The translations under genes and the position numbers were made by a program. The notes beneath the pieces are model-generated. The model searched no databases and was not told where the DNA came from. It saw nothing but the letters and a program-made list of their open reading frames with translations. DNA of 64,000 nucleotides from Dentipellis sp. KUC8613 (taxonomy: Eukaryota > Basidiomycota > Agaricomycetes > Russulales > Hericiaceae): contig NSJX01000001.1 of NCBI GenBank assembly GCA_002286715.1, positions 1,605,805 to 1,669,804 on the forward strand, read 5' to 3'. This document shows positions 21,721 through 34,348 of the stretch, one piece after another (within the stretch, counting starts at the first letter, position 1; each line of letters starts with the position of its first letter).

Positions 21721-23961
21721 CCTGACGCACTAGGATGGCTATGAGAACGCTGAGCTGAGAATGGTGTCCTGCTTGCACCGGGACACAAGGTCGAGTGCTG
21801 CTGTGTCCAAACCCTCTCGCCGCGGCGCGCGCCGACTCGCGACTTCGCGGAGTCACGAATTTTCACGTAATTCATCACGTGACGATCATCCGTGTATGGG
21901 ACGAATTTCGCGAGCTGTTTAGCGGGATACCTGTCCGTACAGCGAGGCGGGAGGATCAATGGTATCTTGAACGCCACGCACAGTCGAATTTGAGTGATGA
22001 GGAATCATCCCACGAGCTGAAAAACCGAGCCTCGCCATGTTTCGATAATGACTTATTATTGCCAGAAAAGATGATAGAACAATTTCAAGCTGTGAAAATA
22101 GAGTACAATGGGGATCACGGGTGGAATCAGAAAGTTGCTCGATGAAGAGTAGAGCGTTCAGCGGATTCGGCGGGACTGATTCGGGAGCACATCGACGATC
22201 CAAGCCCATATCCAGTGTTATCCCCATCTACTTCACCGACACTTCTGCAATCATCCCGCTGTGAATGATGCAAGGAACACGAGACGCGAGAGCACATGTT
22301 GCGTCCACCAGAAGGTCCTCTATCGCGCCGATTGCAGCCCCTTTGTCCCGCTTTGAGCGACGCCTTTGTATCGAGCACGATATCCATGAGGGAAGACCGT
22401 CGGCCTGATGGCGCGCCTTCTGACTGAGCACACTGACGGGGTCTATCGAGGAAGGCAGGGGACGCCGATCGCCCGTCCAGAGCGCCGTAGGAGCCGGACC
22501 TTCGTTCACGAGAGGAACCCGCCGCCAGGATTGGAAGTATGTCGGTAGAATCTGCGCGCGCGTCAGCTGAGCTCTCCGCATGAGTGCAAGCCTCCGGCAC
22601 CATGGAGGCGTCCACTTCATTTTGAAAATCCTGCACGTTCCTAAGGATCAAGTGACCACGGTCAGAGAAGGGAAAGCTGGGCATTGACGTCTGTGAGTGA
22701 CGTACGCAGGCTCCCTGGTGTGAGATACCCATGGCCACCGGCGATCCACAAACTCCAAGGAAGACGGCTTGTCAACGATACGGTATTCTATCATGGTGAA
22801 GATGTGAAAGATAGGACTGGATGATTCCCTGCTTGAGTCGCATGAGACAGCCGCTCCGAAACCACCGACCAGTTTAAAAGTAGACCTGCTGTCCGAGGAC
22901 TGTTCCGAGCAATTCCGTACTCCGCTCATCGAAGTGCCAGGGAAGAGACGTCCTCATCAATCGGATAGGGGCTTCGAGGCCCCATGCAATGCAAATGATT
23001 CGCAGAGAACCGTGTGCTCCCAAGAAGACAGATCAGAATTCTGGGGCGGGTTGTGCCGACAGGATTGTGTGAACCATTACACCTTCCGTTTTGGGACACA
23101 GCTAAAGTGACGCAGGTTGAGGCTGCCCAACTACACCAACGTTTCATGAGTATCGGCGGGAAAACGGACAGAAGATGGACTCACGGAGTTGTTCCGTCGC
23201 GCAGACGTCAAAGGATGTCGAAGACGAGGGAAAGTGGTCCTGTTGATCCGTAGAGCAACGCGGTCCGAGATGATTAGGGTTGGAGATCTCCAACATTTCG
23301 TATCGGGAAAGCTATGTGCGTGCGAAATAACATATCTTCTTCTGAACATATGACGGCCCGCTGACCACCCACTATCGGTCAGTATTAGGTAGCAGACCGT
23401 AATATTGAGGCACAGCACTGAGAGTACGCTCTCACTTCTCCAAGGCACAGGAGACATTGAATCTCAGAAGGCCCTCCTATGTACCAGGCATGCTCAGACA
23501 GGGGGATAGCTATACAATTCTTGTGAACCTGAGCATGCACATGGTGAGAGGGGTCAGAGAAGCCCGAGTTCTGTGAGACCTACAGCAAAAGTGCTCGGCA
23601 GGTCGGTGGAATGGAGCAACATGAACTTCCAACTCACATCGGCTTGCGTGACTGACAAATTCGTTGAAACTCTGCCGAGGAAAGGCCACGATTCAACTGT
23701 TGAGTATACCAAGCGTGTCCACACTGAAGCTGGTCTTTTGTTCGCATTCAGCATTGATGAATGTGCTTGGTGCCATGTTGGACGTTACCAAAAGCACGAT
23801 AGTCTGCAGAAGCCTCGCGAAATCGCTCGCCCACTGCTTGAAGCGCAGGCACTCAACCACAAAGGCAAAATCTGATAGATAAAAGTGCGAGAGGCCATGG
23901 ATTAGCGTGAAATATCTACAGCGCGTCGCACAGTAACCCCCCGCCTTCCACTCCACTGGAA
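21721..23961. other. gene-free stretch of 2.2 kb
   Basis: This is the longest stretch without a supportable gene. On the minus strand, frames at 22648-22929, 22127-22738 and 22926-23147 are adjacent and could be exons of an unrecognised or decaying gene, but no chain of splice sites gives a known family. On the plus strand, frames at 21795-22145 and 23573-23875 are equally anonymous. It includes the promoter of the SAM carrier and the 3' end of the NDUFS8 gene. No repeats were detected by eye. Confidence 0.4.
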
Positions 23962-24963
<1,002 letters not shown>

Positions 24964-25148
24964 GAGAGTCGACGTCGATGGTGAGCGAACACTGCGACCG
25001 TCTGGCGCGACTGTTCCGACTCTGAGCGCCCGTCTGTCACACACGCGTCACACTTTCCCCGAAGCCAATCAGAGCCCGAAAAACACAAATTGCCCCTGCC
25101 GGCCCAGTGACCTCCGCCGTCTCCGCCACTCGTCTCGACCCGGCCGAC

Positions 25149-25682
25149 ATGTCTACAACAAAAAAGGCCAAGGCTCCCGCCACTTCTCAGCTTTCAGACC
25201 AGGGTATGTGTCCTTCATCTTTCCTCTGTTGCGCTCTCATCGACTAGCCAGAAATTCAGCAAACGTACTCCCGGCTGCAGAGTGAACTCCAAAGTCTCGC
25301 AGCCAAGATTGGTGAACTTGAGCAGGAAGCTGAAGAACATGTGTGAGCATAGCCTCATTTCAGCCCCTCCACCTCTTTCACACCATACAACAGGCTGGTT
25401 CTCTCCACGTTAAATGAGGCCCTGGCTGACGAGCCGGACCGCAAATGCTTCCGCCTGATAGGCGGTGTTTTGGTCGAGCGAACTGTCAAAGACGTTGTTC
25501 CAGCACTCCAGACAAACCGCGACGGGGTAAGATCTCCCATTTTCTTGTGTCTTACCTTCTTTGACAAATCGCTTTAGATCCGTAAGGTTGTCACAACCTT
25601 GGCCGAGCAGTATAAGACCAAGGAGGCCGAGTTTGAGAAGCTGAAGAGAGACTACAATATAAGACCTGCGCCAAGGTCTTAG
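25149..25682 (+). CDS. GIM4: prefoldin subunit 2
   Basis: This beta-type subunit of the hexameric prefoldin complex delivers unfolded actin and tubulin to the chaperonin CCT in the cytosol. Exons are 25149-25203, 25252-25342, 25394-25526 and 25578-25682, giving 127 residues. The N-terminal helix has EIQQTYSRLQSELQSLAAKI. The beta-hairpin region has the diagnostic LADEPDRKCFRLIGGVLVERTV. The C-terminal helix has VVTTLAEQYKTKEAEFEK. The N-terminus is lysine-rich and short, as in yeast. The gene is divergent from the NDUFS8 gene with a 185-nt spacer that must hold both promoters. Confidence 0.95.
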
Positions 25683-25960
25683 TGTGTTCTTGATGTCTCA
25701 TCACATCTCTCTCGTCGGCTCAGAAGGAGACTGTAATAGACTGCCTGTCGTGTGCTGTTTGTATATATACATCTGTACCATCTTCACGGTTCCGAGTCGT
25801 CTCGACGCAGATATCGGGGGTGGCGTCAAGCAGATGATAAGATAAGATTGATGAAGCGCTCTGGCATGTAGTCATTCCATACTCAAGACTAGGGGCCCTC
25901 CGCACCCCAACGTTCACCGGCACTGTCCTGACGACCAAACCACCCACAAGCAATTTCATC

Positions 25961-27354
25961 ATGGTGCTGACTTTCGAATCGCTTCCTGTCGAGCTCATCA
26001 CGGACATAATGGAGGAGCTAGATCTCGAGGCGCTTGTCATCATCTCCTACTTGTCTCGACGCTTGCATGACATCGCGTCAGACCCATACTTAAATCCATG
26101 GAGGCGGCCAATACTTCGGAACTTGCGTACAGGTGACTACGAGCATTGCATGAAACATCTCAGTGTTCGCTCGATAGTGCCTCGCCAGAACTGGATCGAA
26201 ATACTCAGCATCGCCCAACCGGCTTTCTTGCTATTCGAGGCGACTTTACCGAATTTGAAGGAGGTCGAATGGGAGGAATGCTTCAAGCGACGATTCATAC
26301 CAGGATGGATGAAGTGGAGACGGGATTGCAGCTGGAGAGAGACGTATAAGAAGTGCGTACCAGTACTTTCTACATTGCTGACCGCTGCAGGATCCAACAC
26401 TTGGCCACTTCAGGTTACTGTTCAGAACATGGCATCGTAGTCAGACAACCTGTACTACCGATGAAGCCTGGACGAAGTTCGTGGCAATATATTTCGGTGA
26501 TGGCTTATCTTGACGCCCGGCACAGGTACATCGTCCTCAATCGCAACGGCTCAGCTAATGAACTCGAGGCGACCTCTCGCAATTTCAACCCACTGGCCAT
26601 CTTTAATGACATGAAGTATGGTCAGCGCCCCCGCCATCTATCGCAGTGGCTCAGATTATTTGCAGGTTGCAAAGCAACTTAGCTCATCTTGAAACGCACA
26701 TCCGTGTAAGTAATGTCATATTATTCTCCAGCGATAATCCTCATGTTGTCTAGTTGGTCGTGCAATTCGCTGATGTGCGAATAATTGCGCTTGGCGTTCT
26801 TAACACGCCTGAGAGATATCTCAGCGTCAATACGAATGCACGTGCGTTTCTACACCCACCTGGCATCGAGAGGATCTCAGAGATTCCAACGCCGACTAAC
26901 AAAGGTAAGCCGGGGCTAAATTCACGACGGAAGTCACTCATTCCGTGTTATCGTCGTCAACAGGGGCATACGAACGTCTTCTTCACCCACTACCCTCACC
27001 TTCTCATACGGAATATCCTTATTACACCCCAGGCGGTCGAGATAAGCGATGGCTTGGGAATGAGGCCCTAGAAGAAGGCGGTCTGACGTGGGCAGGAGGA
27101 TTGATGTGCGTCCTCATTCCTACTTTCTACGGCGCAAGGGGATTTACGTCCGACCTAGGATAACAGCGCAAATTACAGGTCCACAGACTGCTGTGCACTG
27201 GGCGGAGAGCCCCCCTCTTCAAGATCTAGATTTAGTGGTAGGTTTCGGCCGGAGCCAGTACTCATCGTTCACCTGGGCAGATCTCGAGGCAATCGCGCCT
27301 TGGATGGAAGAGCGAATCACCAAGAAAATCGATGGTCCGGGTCTTGGCAACTAA
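25961..27354 (+). CDS. F-box protein of a conserved agaricomycete family
   Basis: F-box proteins recruit substrates to SCF ubiquitin ligases; the substrate here is unknown. Exons are 25961-26352, 26414-26476, 26526-26615, 26666-26705, 26754-26904, 26964-27105 and 27159-27354, giving 357 residues. The F-box is at about residues 3-45 (LPVELITDIMEELDLEALV). It is followed by a family-specific body with WHRSQTTCTTDEAW, YIVLNRNGSANELEATSRNF, VQFADVRIIALGVLN, and a C-terminal ASFTWADL-type motif (YSSFTWADLEAIAPWMEERI). I chose the acceptor at 26413 because the upstream one breaks the conserved Trp-His segment. I recognise the body as recurring in mushroom F-box proteins, but cannot name a function. 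Confidence 0.8.
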
Positions 27355-27980
27355 TTCGCCAGTGTTATTGTAGTTGTACCCTTCGTCAGAATTGCGTTGT
27401 TTATGAGCACTACGATACCTTCTACTTCTCACGTCGGGCCTGATATCTACGGGATCGTAGATCAAGCTGTGACACGACTGCCCTTTCGGCAGACTCCGTA
27501 ACCCTCCTTTTGTCTTGGTGGACTGCCTCATGCTTTCTTCGATTATCATGGACTCAAGCAGAACCAAAGGGTGTCTCAGTTCAATGATTTATCTTCGATT
27601 GCAAGGCCCCCGGTATTTGTCTTGCTCCCTTTATGAACAATTGACCAAAGTGCCAGCGACGCCGCGCCCCTCGACGGAGAGGGGGCGATGACTCACTCTC
27701 AACGGCAAGCTTGTCGTCTCGATCTCTAACAACAATAGGTCTATTATAGTCTGCCAGTCTGGAGAACATTCGTCGGTGAGAGGTCTTCTGCTTAAAAATA
27801 GGGCTCGTTGCACACGCTCTAGCTATTATCCCTCCTGTCCCTCTACTCCTCTCACTGTCGTTGCTGGACACGACGACCTCACCTACTATTACATCTTAGT
27901 TGACATTGCAGTGCAACGTCATACTCTACTATCCTTTCATCGACACTCTGGCAAGTTCGTAACGTTTTGACGACAGTATC
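27355..27980. other. intergenic stretch upstream of the C2H2 gene
   Basis: This 626-nt spacer lies between two plus-strand genes. No gene or RNA was recognised. It probably carries the 3' region of the F-box gene and the promoter and leader of the zinc-finger gene. Confidence 0.4.
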
Positions 27981-29100
27981 ATGACGGACGTAAGCTGCTC
28001 TCTTCGCTCACTGGTCGCCGCTATTTACATCCTTGTCAGTGGTCTTGCAGTTTCTGCTCCAAAATCTTCGTGCGGAAAGGAGATTTGAATCGCCACGAAC
28101 TTCTGCATACCGGAATTAAGTACGCCTGCCGTCAATCTCTGATGTTGACTCGACATTGGCTAACCGTATCACAGACCCCATGTTTGTGGCACATGCGGGA
28201 AGGGGTTCGCTCAGTCTTGTGCATTGAAGACCCATCTGAACACGCAGTATGTCCAGCATGGTGCTCATGATTTTCTGTTGACTCAATGTCTCCAGCACCG
28301 GGAACAAGCCGTACAGATGCAACGCACCTGGCTGCAAGGCTGCATTCGGGGATCCGTCATCCCGCACTCGTCATCGCAAGGAGCGACACGGGAAAGCGCA
28401 GTCGCACCAGTGTCCTGTTCCCGGATGCAATTCGAGGTAGGTATCCATGTTCTTTCTGATTATCGCAGCGTAGTGACATTTTGGATAGTATCAAACGCAC
28501 CTCGACGTTCAAGGCCCATCTGCGGACCCATGGATTGGACCCGAATACCGTTCTTGACCCGAAAAAGTTTCCTTCAACAAAGCGTGTACCTGTGATGTCC
28601 CCACGACCTCGAAAGACGAGTCCGGAACTCGTTCAGATACCCACGTTAATGCCATCCAACGATTCATCCATCTCAAAGTCCACCCTGAGCCCAACGAACA
28701 CCCCATGTACGTCCCCTCGGCCTCGCCTTTATTGACAATAGCTCACCATTCCCTGTCAGCTCTTACGAGCGGTGGAAGTAGCCCATCTGACCACCTAGAG
28801 CTTCCTGTACCGAGGCAGAGCACCTCTGTCATGGGTTATCCCGCCCACGCCTCTGCGCCCGACTCTTTCAAATACACCAACACCCTGGGTCTCTATTATT
28901 CATATCCGAACCACACATTTCCGCCGCCGTTTCCCTCCCACCGCACTACACTAGGGTCGTGGAGCCCTCTGCAGAGTCAATCCCGGCTCCTGAGTCCTTT
29001 ACCCAACGACTTCGAATTCAACCTGCAGCGTTCGTTTTATGTCCCGCAACCACTGACTCTGCAAGGGCGTTATTCGCTGAAGATAGAAGAGGACATTTAA
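27981..29100 (+). CDS. C2H2 zinc-finger transcription factor
   Basis: This is a probable DNA-binding regulator. Exons are 27981-27989, 28040-28119, 28175-28246, 28296-28436, 28489-28706 and 28760-29100, giving 286 residues. Four fingers are packed in residues 5-125: CSFC with HELLH, CGTC with HLNTH, CNAPGC with HRKERH, and CPVPGC with HLRTH. Linkers of the TGxKP type join the first three (HTGIKP, HTGNKP). The remaining C-terminal half is Ser/Pro-rich and disordered, ending KIEEDI. Finger-containing exons are split by phase-2 introns. The first coding exon is only nine bases (ATG ACG GAC). The family cannot be narrowed further from sequence alone. Confidence 0.88.
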
Positions 29101-29545
29101 AGTATATCTCACGTAGTTGCTCGGGCGAACGATCATTTGTACACTTTCCGACTGTAACGTTACATTATACCCGTAATATGGTACGATACGATCATAATAG
29201 TGTAACAACTTTTCATGTCATAATCACGACGCTTTCCCCATAATTTTTGCTGATACCAATAGCATGTTATATATATTCTTCTGTTTTTCATAGACAATAT
29301 TGGATTGGACGAAATGTGCTTGCCAGACTACTTCGTTATGTGCTCACAATGGGGCTCGAACCCGTGGTGGCGCGGCTGTGGCTGGGCAGACGCGACAGAA
29401 ACAAGCGTAAACAACGCCCTGATTGCGGGCGTATTCCGCTCAGCTCGCTTGGTGCTCCCCATCCCCCAATTTACGCCTATCCTTTTCGCCCACTATCCTT
29501 TACCCATCACTCGTACGGTCTCTCAGGGCCGTTCGCCACCTTACT
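29101..29545. other. intergenic stretch
   Basis: This 445-nt spacer upstream of the deubiquitinase gene contains an A/T-rich first half. An isolated sequence near 29350-29375 looks like a tRNA T-arm on the minus strand, but no matching acceptor stem was found. No gene is supported. Confidence 0.4.
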
Positions 29546-31779
29546 ATGCTCGCGAACCCACTGTACCCCACCCAATTCTCGCCTCAGCAACCTCCAGACG
29601 AACATAGACAATTTCGTCCTGTCTCCGATCTAGACGCGTTTCACAAACTCTTGCCGGCGCCGGTCGAGTTTATCGAGGGGTCTTCGTCGGGAGCTCTGGT
29701 TGTCGCGGAAGGAAAGTATGAGCCAATAAATGTGTCGCCGAAGACACCACGGAACGAGGTACGCCTGTAGTGCAAAGACGAGCCTGGTGTTCCGCGTTAT
29801 TGACGCCTATCCTAGGAACGGCCCAAATCAACCGTGACGCCAGTCTCTCCTTCTAAAAAAGCTCCGGCGCCCGCAAGGACCACCAAGGATCGCAGTCTTT
29901 ACTCTGGACCTATCGACTTGACATGGCCGACCGGGATCACGATTGGTGCTGGCCTTTACAATTCAGGCAACACCTGTTTCTTGAACAGTGCTCTGCAATG
30001 CCTTTTGCATACTCCACCTCTGCTCCAGGTACTCCTTAGACATAACACCGAGGGTGATATGTGTACGTTCATTTACCTCCTAATTATCTCCTGTCAAATT
30101 CGCTGACATTGATCTTTTCAGGCCGAGTGAAAAACAGTTTCTGTATGGCATGCAGCATGCGCGATGTTATGCTCAGCTCCCACAAGAGAAAACAACACAG
30201 CGCGTTTGCGCCCTACGAGATTACGAATAAATTAACGGGTGAGCACGCTTCCTCTTTGATGTACCGGCTCGCCTAACGAAAACACACCGAAGCTATTGCT
30301 AAACATATGAGGCGCGGTAGACAGGAGGATTCGCATGAATTCCTACGCTACGCCATCGACGCCCTCCAGAAATCTTGTCTGGCAGGACTCCCTCCGTGAG
30401 TAGAGTTCGTATGAGTGCGAAGGCAAGTGCGCTAACACATGCAATAGGAAACTAGACTCTAAACTTGCAGAAACCACTTGGGTGCACAAGATATTTGGAG
30501 GGAAATTACGCTCGCGGGTTACTTGCCACAGCTGCAAACATAACAGCGACACGTTCGACAGCATCCTGGACCTCAGCGTTGACATTCATGGACAATCGTC
30601 ATTGAAGGATGCACTGCGGAATTTTGTTGCGATCGACTACCTGAAAGGCGCCGACAAGTATAAGTGCGAAAAGTAAGCCGATCGGGATCTCTTGTCAGGC
30701 ATTCGACACGCTAATGCTCAGTCAACAGGTGCAAACAGAAAGTCGTCGCCGAGAAGCGGTTCACCGTGCATGAGGCCCCCATGGTGCTCACAGTCCACTT
30801 GAAACGCTTCAGCCCACTTGGTCGCAAGATCGGACATCCGGTCCGCTACGATGAACGGCTCTCCCTTGGTCCGTACATGAGCAAAGGCTCATATGGCCCT
30901 TCATACTCCTTGTACGGGGTGATATCCCATGCAGGGGGTGGTCCTAATTCCGGTCACTACTACGCATACGTCAAGAGTGGTAAAGGCCAGTGGTACGAGA
31001 TGAACGATGACTCGGTGACCCGGTGTCAGGGCGCGCCTCTCGACAAGAAGAACGCGTATATTCTCTTCTACATCAGAGATAAAGGTCAAGCTTTAGAGGA
31101 AGCAGTTACTCCGAAGTCTCCCAAGTTTATGCCTCGCAATTCTCTCGTTGCGGGCATGAAGAAGAGGAAAGTTCTGGATTTCGATGATGAAGATACCACG
31201 GAGAAACCGGATACCAAACGTCCCTTCATCGGACCCCTCCTTCCATCGCAATCGTCACACACTACCCCAGCAAAACCCACCTCTCCAGTGCCTCGTGACC
31301 CCCAGGCTGATACGCTGAAGAAGAAAATTGAGGCCGTGGCTTCGAAGTCGTCCCCAGTAAAGCGACCCAGTGCTATGGATGCGGTTATGGCATATGATGA
31401 CAGTGACATCGAGGACGATGTGGGAGAAAAGGTCGTGTCTTCCTCCAAAGCGAGCGCCGAGTCGCCAAAGTCTCCAAAGCCCTCTTCTCCACAAGTTTCG
31501 CGGCCGGCTGCGACGGCCTCGTCATCAGGCCAGTCGTCCAATTCCTCAGCTATCCCGGCCACCTCTTTCTATGGAACATCGGTTGGGAAGAAGCGGAAAT
31601 CTCCAATGGATGATGATGCCACCAAGGATTGGGTTCGGACACGAATACCGTCTGACAATTCGCCCCCGAAGTTCAATCACAAGCGTAGCTCGTATGGCAT
31701 AAACCCGTACGATCGTTTGACTACTGGGAAGCACAACAAAACTCGCTACGGAAACAGGAGGAAGAAGCTAATCTTCTAA
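29546..31779 (+). CDS. ubiquitin-specific protease (USP36/Ubp16-like)
   Basis: This cysteine protease removes ubiquitin from proteins. Exons are 29546-29758, 29816-30062, 30122-30238, 30293-30395, 30448-30672 and 30729-31779, giving 651 residues. The Cys box [18 protein letters not shown] is at about residues 116-133. [15 protein letters not shown] follows, then a [12 protein letters not shown] zinc-binding pair with a later CEKCK. The His box [20 protein letters not shown] completes the catalytic site. After residue 440 the protein is Ser/Pro/Lys-rich, with KKRK clusters that could target nucleus or nucleolus, as in USP36. The basic C-terminus ends with a run of Arg and Lys. The specific orthologue name is inference; the peptidase family is secure. 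Confidence 0.92.
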
Positions 31780-31956
31780 TCTTTGTTTCTGTTGATAAAT
31801 TTATATATTTAGTAGTACTCTTGGCCTGTATCCATAATCTCTTGCTTGCGAACTCTGCAATCATCTCAATACTTTCGCGTCGCTCAAAAATTGTGGGTAT
31901 TGTGGGAGTTGATTATAATATGACTATGCTCTCATACATAAGTGACCCACAAGGTA

Positions 31957-33703
31957 TCAGAGCTTGGCTTTGACACTCGTAGACTCCTCCCACCAAACGA
32001 CTGTCACAGTAACGTCGTCGCGGTATCTCCTCGAGTGTGGCGAAGGAATGCTCAGCAAGCGCCTCAGCTTGGACTCGTCCCCACCACCAAACGCGTTACG
32101 AATCAAGTGCGCACTCAAGTTATCGTCCACGAACGACCAAGAGCCTCCGTCTGCCTTGTCGCGTTTCTCTTTCCCTTCCACCGTCTTCGATCCTTCAGCG
32201 ACAGGGACCAGCGATGGTAAGTCAGATTTTGTCACGTTCCCCTTCAACCCTTGTAGATGACCGCCCACAAGACTGACGACTTCTTCCGATGACAGTTGGT
32301 CCCACAGGCCGTCGGTTGCCAAGACAAGGAAGCGGAACTTCGACTTTGGTTGTGCTTCCGAACCTAGTTCCGAGCCGGGAATTGAGAGCTTGCGGTGTGT
32401 GACGACTGGAGTGGCGGTGACATAGGGTGGAGTCTTCAACAGGGATGGGATTGTCCGCATAGATCGCCCGTTCCCGACGAGGAAAGCCTCGTTCAATCTG
32501 ACCAGATGTCAACATCGAGTCTTCGACAAGACTGTTTGTGCTTTTCGACTTACACTGCTTGCACCTCTCGTGGCCATTTATAACGAGCATCGCCAAAGGC
32601 TCGGGTAGGCTCTAACCCGCCCAAGACTCGGCCTCGCCTAATGACATCGTTAGCTTCTTCAGCAGGGTGTTCCGATTGCATACTGAATCACGAATCAGTG
32701 AAATCGAATAGACGTCGTCGATACGACTATACCGTTTCAGCTCATTGGGATTGCGACCGGTTTGGTCCTCGCTGAGGACTTCGACATGCCATCTTCCTTT
32801 GCCATCGTCCGTTTCTTCCCAGACACCAGCGACGGCTCTGCTATCTCCAGTGCATGCGACATATAAATCTCGATGTGCCGTATCTATAAGACCTAGGATG
32901 GCGCAACTTCCTACATACGATGTTATGAAAGCGCGCTGGCAATAGGGTTTGATATAATTACCTGACATGGCTGGCAACATGGACGCCATTGCCATGGGAT
33001 GTTGGCTTAAATCGGGTACCAGACCTTTGGCGATCTGCGTATTTGCGATGTTCGCTGCTAGGAATCGCAAAGGCGCATTCACAATTTCCGCATCTAGGTT
33101 CGAGAAGGCCCGTTGTATCGCCTGGGTTATCTGAGAAGAATCAGCCTGCACGGGTGTGCTCGCTTCCGACTTTGATGACAACAGTGATTTGACGCTGCTG
33201 AGAATACCAGAAGACTTGTGCGGCACAGTAGTGGAGGCATCTTTCAGTGCCGAAAGTTCTAAAGCAACGGCAGGTATCAAGACTTTGGACAGTAGCTGCG
33301 ACGTCTGCCAACCCCCGTGCCCGTCCATGACAGCAAAAAACATCAGATTTCCGGCAGGAGAAAGAGGCGTCGCTTTCTGAGTGACTACTGCCTGAGCATT
33401 TGCATCTTCTATTGGATCATTGGAAGAAAGCCGAGCTGTGGTATATTTCCAGGAGAGGCCTTCGGATGTGGCGGCGGTTTCAGAAGTAGCGAACTCGCGA
33501 ATACGGCTCTCCACTTGCTCTTTGGATTGCAGCGGGAAAGATCGTGTGACCATGGTCGGTTGGCCGTCAGGCCCTTGCTCTCTGACAGAGAGATTGAATG
33601 ATTGGTTCTTGAGCTTGTTAGTGCTATATCTATGGTAAAGATAAGCCGGCGCGCCGATGAAAACGGCCGTCGCAGCGATTGGCTTCCAGGTGCGCCTGAA
33701 CAT
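31957..33703 (-). CDS. PTC5: mitochondrial PP2C-type protein phosphatase (Ptc5-like)
   Basis: This metal-dependent serine/threonine phosphatase probably acts in mitochondria, where yeast Ptc5 dephosphorylates the E1 alpha subunit of pyruvate dehydrogenase. Exons are 33703-32962, 32910-32733, 32682-32554 and 32497-31957, giving 529 residues. The N-terminus has a basic leader followed by a hydrophobic segment (AATAVFIGAPAYLYH). PP2C metal motifs are visible: VMDGHGG near residue 130, CTGDSRAV, ATDGLWDQLS, and RDDVTVTVVWW at the end. Insertions between motifs are typical of the Ptc5/PDP branch. The mitochondrial site is inferred from the leader and family. Confidence 0.92.
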
Positions 33704-34348
33704 TACAGGACGATACCAGCGCTCCGGAAGACGTGGCGAATACGAAGTCCTTTCACTGGAGATGAGAGGTTATAGATTGACTGTAGCTTGTACGGCTTAC
33801 AAAGACAGTGGAGGAACGAGGGGGCCAATTGCCGAACCACGGTGACCACGGCGTATGCCAGTGGTCTGGCTGGGACGACTCCGGGATACTACAGCTGGCT
33901 AAGTAGTTTGGGATATAAGATTATGTTCCAAGGTAAGCATATAGAATGTCTGCTCACTGCTTATGGGCGGGGTGCCCACGCGAAGGTTGGTCAAGGGAGC
34001 GTGGACAACGGGAGGCAGCACAGGGCGGCGCGTAGGCTCCCAATGTCACCCTGCGCGTCGGCTAAGCATCACGGGGATACCCCAAGCACGTGACGAGCGC
34101 GTGGTTGTGTACTCGGGAAATTGAGCACAAACTATCCCCTTTTGGCACTCTTCCTCCACTCAACACACAACTCCCTGCCTCGCGGCTTGACCGCGCTTGT
34201 TTCCCAACTTCCACGTCGTCTTATCCTCGACGACCAGTGTGGTGTGCAATTCTATCTAGAGTGTCACCCGATAACATCACGTTCTGTGAGAAGGATCGCA
34301 AGAGTGCAAAGATCATACCGACTAAAGCTACTCCGAGTCCTCAACGCT
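33704..34348. promoter_or_regulatory. divergent intergenic region
   Basis: This 645-nt spacer lies between the phosphatase gene and an unknown plus-strand gene read outward. It should carry both promoters. Short open frames here show no recognisable sequence. Confidence 0.4.

Noticed and set aside
29340..29420. tRNA-like T-arm (GGTTCGAGCCC on the minus strand)
   Set aside because: No complementary acceptor stem; the possible anticodon loop lacks the usual U at position 33 and the T-stem has a mismatch.
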